Part shown: positions 1-5,427 of the stretch, piece after piece
Numbering within the stretch: position 1 is the stretch's first letter
How the letters are laid out: each line of letters begins with the position of its first letter
NCBI GenBank assembly: GCA_903919105.1
Contig: CAIXGT010000026.1
Location: 1-11,713, forward strand
DNA: 11,713 nt
Origin: an uncultured Spartobacteria bacterium
GTDB lineage: Bacteria; Verrucomicrobiota; Verrucomicrobiae; Chthoniobacterales; UBA6821
Direction: 5' to 3'
Made by a program: the position numbers and the translations under genes
Notes under the pieces: model-generated
Told to the model about the DNA's origin: nothing
What the model saw: only the letters and a program-made list of their open reading frames with translations
The model's database searches: none

Positions 1-215
1 GATTTCTCTCCAAGATGGATGGCAGGCAGCCCGGAGATCCCGACAAAGCAGCCGCCGCGATTCTCGATCTCCTAAATGAGGAGAAGCCCCCCTTCCGGTT
101 TGTGATCGGGGCATATGCCAATAGCACTTTTGCCAAAAAAATCTCCTCAATGGAGGCAGAGATGAATGCTTGGAAGGAAAAAGGACTGCCGACGGATTTT
201 ACCCAGGGGGCATGA
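1..215 (+). CDS. Short-chain dehydrogenase/reductase (SDR), C-terminal fragment
   Basis: This is the 3' end of a gene that begins upstream of the window. The open frame runs from base 3 to the TGA at 213-215 and gives the last 70 residues. The segment GRQPGDPDKAAAAILDLL, followed by PPFRFVIGAYA and a charged helix ending in TDF, is the usual C-terminal signature of classical SDR oxidoreductases, with the 'QPGDPxKAAxAI' block and the 'PPxRxxxG' strand. The Rossmann glycine motif and the YxxxK catalytic site lie outside the window, so cofactor and substrate cannot be read. An ATG at 15 is internal and is not a start. SDR genes often lie near photolyase and DUF2805 genes in light or singlet-oxygen response loci of other bacteria, so it may belong to the island that follows. 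The family call is firm; the role is unknown. Confidence 0.85.
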   Translation, partial: FLSKMDGRQPGDPDKAAAAILDLLNEEKPPFRFVIGAYANSTFAKKISSMEAEMNAWKEKGLPTDFTQGA

Positions 216-281
216 CCAGAGTAATTTATCGGGGTGCTTTTTGAATGACTGGATATTCCATTGAACCCGAATCTAGGGGGG

Positions 282-551
282 ATGCGAAAATCAGATGACA
301 AGGTGAAGATCAAAATCCATGCCGATCAGATTTCGGTAGTGATCCGACTTGCGTGGGAGGATCGGACTAGTTTTGAGGAAATCAAGGAGCGCACTGGCCT
401 CGCGGAACGGGAGGTAATCGACATCATGCGTCGCGAGTTGAAGCCCTCCAGCTTCGCCCTATGGCGGAAGCGTGTGGGTGGTCGGGTGACAAAACACAGG
501 AAGCTTCTGGAGCGACGGTTGAAGCCTTCTAATGATGAGGGCTTGGAGTGA
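282..551 (+). CDS. DUF2805 / TIGR03643 family small protein
   Basis: This is a basic protein of 89 residues from the ATG at 282. The core has helix-turn-helix-like spacing: an AWEDRTSFEEI helix, then TGLAEREVIDIMRRELKPSSFALWRKRV, then a GR-TKH tail. This matches the TIGR03643 (DUF2805) family, normally about 70-90 residues. The family has no established function; I recall that its genes are often found beside photolyase/cryptochrome genes, which fits here. A TTG start at 261 would add seven residues. The ATG has an AGGGGGG run directly in front of it, which is closer than an ideal Shine-Dalgarno, so the start is uncertain. It lies 66 bases after the SDR stop on the same strand, possibly co-transcribed. 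It converges on the photolyase-like gene whose stop is at 588. A DNA- or RNA-binding role is only an inference from the basic HTH-like pattern. Confidence 0.85.
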   Translation: MRKSDDKVKIKIHADQISVVIRLAWEDRTSFEEIKERTGLAEREVIDIMRRELKPSSFALWRKRVGGRVTKHRKLLERRLKPSNDEGLE

Positions 552-587
552 TAGAACACTTCGGGAGTCTCGCAGATAAGTAATCGA

Positions 588-1805
588 TCACGGGATCAAT
601 AAGAACTGCTTTAGGACGGAGGGAATCCGCTCCTTCAATTTGAAAAAACCATGGGTCGCGTGCGGCCAGAATGCCTCATCCCAAGAACGCCGTATTTTTC
701 GCAGAGCAACGCCCTCCTTCGCCAGCTCCGAGAGCAATGGGTCGATCACGCTGAACGTCGGGCCAACAGGGGGAGTCATCATGCTAAGAGAGAGTGCTCC
801 GTATTCTCGTAGGAGAGTGTGCAATCTTGCTGGCATGGACTTCTCGCTTCCTTGGAGACTAAGGACCGAGCACTGAAATTCAGCCGCCAATCGATTGGCT
901 GCTTCCTCCAGTGCCGTGTGCTTCCATGCCACAGGGAGAGCTGCAATCCCTGGATAAGCCTCAGCCGTCTCGAGAAGGAGGATTCCCGCCACGTCGCTCC
1001 GGGGAATTCCCCAATCCTCCGGGTAGAGATCCTCCTCGGTGATTAGCAGAACTGTTTTTTCGCCTGAAATATGTTGATCCGGACGAGTCAGCGGGATCGG
1101 CGGGTGATTTGTGAAAGACTCCGACAGTAGTGGGACATCCTTGGCCAGAAGTCCGTGCGGGGCATAATGCCCGTTCGTGAATCGTTCGATATTATCGGCA
1201 GTCGCCTGATAGACCTTTCCTTGAGTCTGTAAACCGCAGACCCAGCGCCACGAGAGGGTATTGGAAGCCGGATCTCCGTCCAGAAGGTGCCTCATGAAGA
1301 AGTCAGCCCCCAGCTGCCATGGCAGACGTAACGTATGAACCCAGATGCTCGCAAACCACATCCTGACATGGTTGTGAAGGTATCCGGTCTGACGGAGCTC
1401 GTTGGCCCAGGCATCCAGGCAACCGATCCCTGTCATCCCACGTTCTGTTTTTTGCACCCGATCGTTCAAATCAGGATCCTCTTGCATTTGGACTCTAAGC
1501 GTTTGAAGCGCCTCAAGATACTCCGACCAAACCGAGGGCCTCATCTCTAGCCATCCCTTCCAATAGGTGCGCCAGCAGATTTCCTGAATGAACTTCTCAG
1601 CCTCTTTCTGAGAATGATGTTTAAGAACTGCTCCGACGATTTCAGCTTCCGTGATCAACCGGTGACGCACGTAGGGAGAAAGCCCCGAAACACAACCGGG
1701 AACAAAGTTGCGGCCCTGCGCATAGCTCGTGCCTGCATGGGGTAAAAAACGCTCGAGCGTTTGCAGTCCCTCCTCACGCGTAGGATTCATTGAATCAACA
1801 CGCAC
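588..1805 (-). CDS. Short photolyase-like FAD-binding protein (no N-terminal antenna domain)
   Basis: This protein of 405 residues starts directly with the photolyase/cryptochrome FAD-binding helical domain, about residues 25-215. Visible hallmarks are LSPYVRHRLIT (42-52), ICWRTYWKGW (76-85), TGYLHNHVRMW (140-150) and the DGDPASNTLSWRW block (176-188). By eye, N182, W163 and W186 align with E. coli photolyase N378, W359 and W382, so FAD binding and photoreduction look preserved. The usual N-terminal alpha/beta antenna domain is absent. Instead a C-terminal region (about 250-405) begins with a hydrophobic strand, TVLLITEEDL, and looks Rossmann-like. Similar proteins occur in other bacteria under names such as 'FAD-binding domain-containing protein' or short photolyase-like proteins. 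The listed GTG start lies 3 nt after the stop of the upstream gene; the in-frame ATG at 1790 (MNPTREEG) is an equally good or better start. It is the last gene of the minus-strand operon. Family call is confident; whether it repairs DNA or senses light is unknown. Confidence 0.88.
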   Translation of the reverse strand: MRVDSMNPTREEGLQTLERFLPHAGTSYAQGRNFVPGCVSGLSPYVRHRLITEAEIVGAVLKHHSQKEAEKFIQEICWRTYWKGWLEMRPSVWSEYLEALQTLRVQMQEDPDLNDRVQKTERGMTGIGCLDAWANELRQTGYLHNHVRMWFASIWVHTLRLPWQLGADFFMRHLLDGDPASNTLSWRWVCGLQTQGKVYQATADNIERFTNGHYAPHGLLAKDVPLLSESFTNHPPIPLTRPDQHISGEKTVLLITEEDLYPEDWGIPRSDVAGILLLETAEAYPGIAALPVAWKHTALEEAANRLAAEFQCSVLSLQGSEKSMPARLHTLLREYGALSLSMMTPPVGPTFSVIDPLLSELAKEGVALRKIRRSWDEAFWPHATHGFFKLKERIPSVLKQFLLIP

Positions 1806-1808
1806 GGA

Positions 1809-2765
1809 TTATGCGGTGAGCAAAAACCGCTCCGGCACTCCGCAAGCCGCTCCAAGGATGCTGCCCACCACGGCCCCGCGGTGGCAGCTGTCACCTCCGA
1901 CCATTGCATTGGCGATGATCCCCGCCGAGAAGTCGCGATGGTATTTCCAGACGAGATAGAGTGATGCAGGCATCGCATCGGCAATGTAGCAGGCGGGGCT
2001 GAAGCGTGATCCGATGACATGCTCGTCAGGCTGGTGGAGCCAGGAGTCGGATTTGTTCCCTGAGATCCAGTCACCCGCCTCCTGCCGTATCGCCTCGTGA
2101 ACTTCCATCCCTTCAGTCACCTTCCAGAGAAGGCGGACCAAGGTGTCGGCTGCCCGGAGAACATTGGCATGGGCATGAGTTAATCCAACATGCTCCTTCA
2201 CGATCATTCGCAGTTCCGAAAGCCCAGTCCCCTCCAACGCGGCGCAGAGAGCGGGCACGGTGGCAAGACCCCCGATGTGTTCATCACTGATGCCGCACTT
2301 ACTAGGCTTCTTCCCCTGTGAATAACGCGTGAAAAACGCCCGATGGTACTCCTCGACGTAGGTGTCACGATGCCAGCCCGGCTCGAGCATCCGGGCAATG
2401 TAGCGCTCAAGCCAGGCATCGGGATCGTAACCACCTCTTTCCTCCACGAATGCGAAGAGTTCTCGGGCGAGTCGGTAATTCAGGGTGTTCTCCCCGGCCT
2501 TGAGGAACTGATGATAATGGATCCCGCGCTTCCCCCAGTATTGGGCCTGATCACGGAGGATATCCCCCTTCTCGTTGAGCGCATGGTATTCGGACCGCCA
2601 GAGAATGCTGCCCGAATGGGGACTCTTGGGCTCCATGAAGCGATCCACAGTTCCATAGTCCCGGTGGAGTGCCGCCGTGTCGTAATACCAATGGACAGGC
2701 ATCGCCAGAGCATCAGCAGCAAGCGAACCTTGGTAAGCTTGGATCCAACGCGAAACAGCATTCAT
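1809..2765 (-). CDS. ADP-ribosylglycohydrolase family protein, J1-crystallin-like
   Basis: This protein of 318 residues matches the all-helical ADP-ribosylglycohydrolase (ARH/DraG) fold. It opens with GSLAADALAMPVHWYYD (13-29), has AGENTLNYRLA at 90-100 where ARH enzymes carry a TDDT-type metal motif, and ends with GGDSCHRGAVVGSILGA (290-306), the counterpart of the GGD(S/T)DT motif. True ARH enzymes use these acidic residues to bind two Mg2+ ions. Here L95/N96 and C294/H295 replace expected acidic or Thr residues, the pattern I associate with the J1-crystallin-like branch. Removal of ADP-ribose from protein or DNA is the family activity, but this variant site makes that uncertain. It starts 30 nt after the stop of the photolyase gene and ends 3 nt before the next start, so it is embedded in the operon. 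A role in photolyase-linked repair or signalling is inference. Confidence 0.88.
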   Translation of the reverse strand: MNAVSRWIQAYQGSLAADALAMPVHWYYDTAALHRDYGTVDRFMEPKSPHSGSILWRSEYHALNEKGDILRDQAQYWGKRGIHYHQFLKAGENTLNYRLARELFAFVEERGGYDPDAWLERYIARMLEPGWHRDTYVEEYHRAFFTRYSQGKKPSKCGISDEHIGGLATVPALCAALEGTGLSELRMIVKEHVGLTHAHANVLRAADTLVRLLWKVTEGMEVHEAIRQEAGDWISGNKSDSWLHQPDEHVIGSRFSPACYIADAMPASLYLVWKYHRDFSAGIIANAMVGGDSCHRGAVVGSILGAACGVPERFLLTA

Positions 2766-2776
2766 AGGATCAAGAG

Positions 2777-2782
2777 ATTATA
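2777..2782 (-). promoter_or_regulatory. Possible internal -10 box (TATAAT) before the ADP-ribosylglycohydrolase gene
   Basis: A perfect TATAAT on the minus strand lies 11 bases before the ATG at 2765, in the only gap larger than a few bases within the five-gene operon (30 nt). The nearest -35-like hexamer, TTGCTG, is only 14 bases upstream, which is too close for a standard sigma-70 site. Transcription starting here would give a very short or leaderless message. Low confidence. Confidence 0.25.
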
Positions 2783-2795
2783 GCGCTTGGGATGA

Positions 2796-4307
2796 TCAGC
2801 AATCGGGAAGGAAGAGTTCCGGTTGGGCTTCGTCGATCTTTCTGCGAAACAGGGATCGCGTCTTCGTAGTGGATTTTCGTGGCGTAGCCGCTTGCCGGGG
2901 TCGTGTTGATTTTGGACCGTTCGCCCGCATGATGCTCCAGAGGTTCGCCGGATCGATAATGGCGGCCGGATATCCGTTTCTGTTATTGAGTGCAGGATGA
3001 TGCAGCGCCGTATCGGATAGATCCCGGAGTTCCGGAACCCAGCGGCGGATGAACTCTCCATGGGGATCTTTCTCCAGAGACTGCTTGATCGGATTGTAGA
3101 TGCGCGGAGGTGAGCCGAGGGTGGTGCCGGCCTGCATCTGGATCTGGCTGTAATGGATGCCCGGCTCGTAGTCTAGGAAGGTGCGGGCAAGATGAGGGGC
3201 GAAACGCCGCCAATCGAGATTCAGCGCATAGGAGGCAAACGAGACAAGCATGGCCCGGGCACGGAAGTTAATCCATTTCGTGGCATTGAGCGACCGCATG
3301 CAGGCATCGATGAAGGGGTAGCCCGTCATCCCTTCAGACCACCGCATGTAGGAATCTTCATCCCACCCATGCAGGGTCTCAGTAGCCGGATTGATGCACC
3401 GCCACTCCATCCAATGAAGGCGCTCGAATTTCTGCAGAAAGTGATCCCGCCAGCGAAGGCGCGTGATGAAGCTTCGGATCTCCATGCCAGCACCGCGCTG
3501 CACTCCCTGAGTTAGAGTTCTCCGCGACTCACGGAAGGCAAGCCTTGAGGAAAGGCTTCCCCAGGTCAGATGGGTGGAAAGTCGAGAGCAGACCTCGGAG
3601 GATCTTAACGGGCTACCCATCTCCTTTCGGTATCCTTCGCCATTGAGGCAGCGTCCCGAGAGAAAACTCTCCAACAAGCCAAGGGCCCGGAGCTCTCCCC
3701 CAGTCTGGAGTCCGGGTGTCTGATCGGACGTTGAAACAAGCTTCTCCAGGCTTATGAACGTGAGCTCCGGGAGTCGCTTGGGATTCCGCCAGAAGTCTGG
3801 CATCTCCGGTTCTTCACCGCCGATCCAGTTGAGCCATGCTCCACCCTCCAATTTCGGCATCCCCTTTCCCCGAATCACCCCGTTTTGATGAAATTCCCTG
3901 ACGGGGATTCCCCGTGATTTCGCCATGGCCAGAACGGCACGATCTCTCTCGAAGGTCCAGAGGTTCCCCGTCTCCTGATGACAGAGGATCGTCTCGACAT
4001 GGTAGGTCTCTATCAGCGATTCCATCACGGAATCGGCGGAGGGCGCCTCGAAGATATGGAGTCGGCAGCCGATTCGCTCAAGTTGGAGAGTCAGGTCCCG
4101 CAGGCTCTCCAGGACGAAGGCCCGTTGCTCGGGGCTGGCTTTCTCGCTCGCCCAGTAATCCTGCTCCAGCACATAGAAGGCCAGGGCTTTTTCCCCCGTT
4201 TTACAGCGCTTTGAGGCCATGGCAAGGGGGGCATGATCCCTAAGACGCAGGTCACGCTTCAGCCAGACCAGGGTAATCTTTTCGCGATCCGGCACGAGAC
4301 TGCTCAT
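2796..4307 (-). CDS. Cryptochrome/photolyase family protein (full length)
   Basis: This protein of 503 residues has both photolyase domains. The N-terminal alpha/beta antenna domain begins ITLVWLKRDLRLRDHAPL (11-28), and the C-terminal FAD-binding domain covers about 225-430, with RLRWRDHFLQKFE (283-295), GMTGYPFIDACMRSLNATKWINFRARAML (326-354) and RRWVPEL (421-427). The start is the ATG at 4307, preceded by GGAG seven bases upstream; an upstream in-frame start at 4385 lies inside the DUF2256 gene and is rejected. The start overlaps that gene's stop (ATGA), implying translational coupling. By eye alignment, W366 matches E. coli W359, but the W382 and W384 positions are I389 and M391, so the classical Trp triad is incomplete. 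The sequence TTLGSPPRIYNP replaces the TTGINTLRIYNP loop I recall from relatives. After about residue 460 there is a basic tail with no recognised domain. It is probably a light-dependent DNA repair enzyme or photoreceptor; the lesion type cannot be read. Confidence 0.93.
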   Translation of the reverse strand: MSSLVPDREKITLVWLKRDLRLRDHAPLAMASKRCKTGEKALAFYVLEQDYWASEKASPEQRAFVLESLRDLTLQLERIGCRLHIFEAPSADSVMESLIETYHVETILCHQETGNLWTFERDRAVLAMAKSRGIPVREFHQNGVIRGKGMPKLEGGAWLNWIGGEEPEMPDFWRNPKRLPELTFISLEKLVSTSDQTPGLQTGGELRALGLLESFLSGRCLNGEGYRKEMGSPLRSSEVCSRLSTHLTWGSLSSRLAFRESRRTLTQGVQRGAGMEIRSFITRLRWRDHFLQKFERLHWMEWRCINPATETLHGWDEDSYMRWSEGMTGYPFIDACMRSLNATKWINFRARAMLVSFASYALNLDWRRFAPHLARTFLDYEPGIHYSQIQMQAGTTLGSPPRIYNPIKQSLEKDPHGEFIRRWVPELRDLSDTALHHPALNNRNGYPAAIIDPANLWSIMRANGPKSTRPRQAATPRKSTTKTRSLFRRKIDEAQPELFLPDC

Positions 4308-4474
4308 CTGCGATCTCCGCCGCTTTTGGATGCTGCCTTGCAAGCCTGGCTGCAATGGATGACTTGGTCCCAGTCCCGCTCCCATTTCTTACGCCATGCA
4401 AAGGGACGGCCGCATTGAGGACAGATCTTCTCCGGCAAGTCGGTCTTCTTCACCGCCCTCCCGTTGATCCTCAT
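4304..4474 (-). CDS. DUF2256 small zinc-finger-like protein
   Basis: This is a short gene of 56 codons. It carries two cysteine pairs, CPQC (18-21) and CSQAC (41-45), around a basic aromatic core, GRPFAWRKKWERDWDQV. This is the DUF2256 signature: four cysteines expected to bind one zinc, with the conserved 'LPEKxCPxCGRPFxWRKKW' block. The family has no proven function, but its genes are typically next to photolyase/cryptochrome genes. The ATG at 4474 lies two bases after the TAG of the DUF3050 gene. A GTG at 4453 (residue 8), with GGGAGG just upstream, could be the true start and would match the usual family length better. The TGA at 4306-4304 overlaps the ATG of the photolyase gene (4307-4305). 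This arrangement suggests coupled translation and perhaps a stoichiometric partner of that photolyase. Confidence 0.9.
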   Translation of the reverse strand: MRINGRAVKKTDLPEKICPQCGRPFAWRKKWERDWDQVIHCSQACKAASKSGGDRR

Positions 4475-4476
4475 GA

Positions 4477-5280
4477 CTAGCGATCGGAAATCAGCCTCTC
4501 AAGAAGGCTATCCCAGAGACGACCTCGGCTTGCGAGTGCAGCTTTGGCGGCATGAACTGCCTCATCCAGCTTCACAGGATCATTATCGCAGAGCGTAGCA
4601 ACCAAACGTAGAGCCGCAGGACCATGCTCGTCCCCATCGAGTTCGGCATGGCGCTTGAGATAGTAATGAAAAATCGGAGCTTTATCTTCGCCGATACCGA
4701 GCTGATCAAGCAGGGAGTTGAACATGCCGGGGATGACATTTTCACGGCCGAAGGAAAAAGCGGCCGCCACCTTGTGGGGTTTACCCTCTCTAAGGAGAGC
4801 GAACGTATCCTTCATGAAAGCCCGCGATGCATCAGAGACCATTGGTGCCTCCAGAGCCGCATCTAGGCCTCGGGTCTCCACAATTTTCAGGAACTCAGTG
4901 ATCGGCACTGTGTTGGCACCCACCTCACGCATGGCCATGAGATAAAGCTCAAAGTGGCTGGCGTGTGAGGAATCCCCTCGATGGGATTTGGGGAGTTTGT
5001 CACTTTCCTCTGCTACCACGATATCATTGATCAAGCGCACCAGATCACCATGAGCTAGAGGCCTTGGCATCCAAGGCCATGTAGCTGGCGCTAGGACTGA
5101 CTGCAAAAACTTAAGCAGAGACATAAAATCCCAAACGGGGAAAACATGATTTTCCATGAAGAGGCGAAGTTGAGCTTCAGATTGAACGGATCCAAAGATG
5201 GGATGTAACGCAATGGTCTCTAAGTCCGACTGCAGAGTTTCATTGAGGTATGCTTCCGTCACCGTAAGGGTAGTGGTCAT
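4477..5280 (-). CDS. DUF3050 family protein with heme-oxygenase-like fold
   Basis: This protein of 267 residues matches DUF3050: HPIFGSVQSEAQLRLFMENHVFPVWDFMSLLKFLQ (26-60), INDIVVAEESD (84-94), SHFELYLMAM (108-117), AFSFGRENVIPGMF (174-187) and the helix HAELDGDEHGPAA (211-223). I recall the family being placed in the heme-oxygenase-like superfamily. That fold also includes diiron oxidases, whose ligands follow an E, H, E, HxxxDxxxH pattern. E91 or E92, H109, E180 and H211/D215/H219 would fit that pattern, so a metal-dependent oxidase is a reasonable hypothesis, but the reaction is unknown. The gene is first in the minus-strand operon. An AGGA lies eight bases before the ATG. Its promoter should lie in the 147-bp divergent region shared with the FeS photolyase. 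Family call is strong; catalytic inference is moderate. Confidence 0.88.
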   Translation of the reverse strand: MTTTLTVTEAYLNETLQSDLETIALHPIFGSVQSEAQLRLFMENHVFPVWDFMSLLKFLQSVLAPATWPWMPRPLAHGDLVRLINDIVVAEESDKLPKSHRGDSSHASHFELYLMAMREVGANTVPITEFLKIVETRGLDAALEAPMVSDASRAFMKDTFALLREGKPHKVAAAFSFGRENVIPGMFNSLLDQLGIGEDKAPIFHYYLKRHAELDGDEHGPAALRLVATLCDNDPVKLDEAVHAAKAALASRGRLWDSLLERLISDR

Positions 5281-5427
5281 AAAGAGATCCTATCAGGGGA
5301 GTCAATTTAGCATCCTTCATTCCACTTTGCCTAAGTTCTGGTTCCAAAATCGTAAAAAACCTTTTAGGCAGTCTGCCATTTGCGCCTGCAATGCCTCTGG
5401 GACTGATTAATATTTTACTAATCTCTT
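5281..5427. promoter_or_regulatory. Divergent intergenic region with a 7-bp inverted repeat
   Basis: This 147-bp gap separates the starts of the DUF3050 operon (minus) and the FeS photolyase (plus), so both promoters should be here. TGCCTAA at 5328-5334 and its reverse complement TTAGGCA at 5364-5370 form a 7-bp inverted repeat with a 29-bp spacer. GGCA-GTC-TGCC (5367-5377) is a smaller palindrome overlapping the right arm. An AT-rich block, TTAATATTTTACTAAT (5407-5422), precedes the photolyase ATG. I see no convincing -35/-10 pair on either strand and no strong Shine-Dalgarno before 5428. A shared operator is possible but only suggested by the sequence. Confidence 0.4.

Noticed and set aside
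2343..2783. Plus-strand open frame of 146 codons opposite the ADP-ribosylglycohydrolase gene
   Set aside because: It is antisense to a well-supported family member, with no recognisable domain.
3914..4243. Plus-strand open frame of about 110 codons opposite the photolyase gene
   Set aside because: It is antisense to the conserved antenna domain, is rich in Arg, Pro, Ser and Gly as expected of a shadow frame, and resembles no family.
4308..4385. N-terminal extension of the photolyase to 4385
   Set aside because: The extra 26 residues are read from a second frame of the DUF2256 gene; the ATG at 4307 has a better ribosome site and fits the family N-terminus.
5300..5305. TTGACT on the minus strand as a -35 box for the DUF3050 operon
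   Set aside because: A -10 at normal spacing would fall on the start codon and is not a good match.
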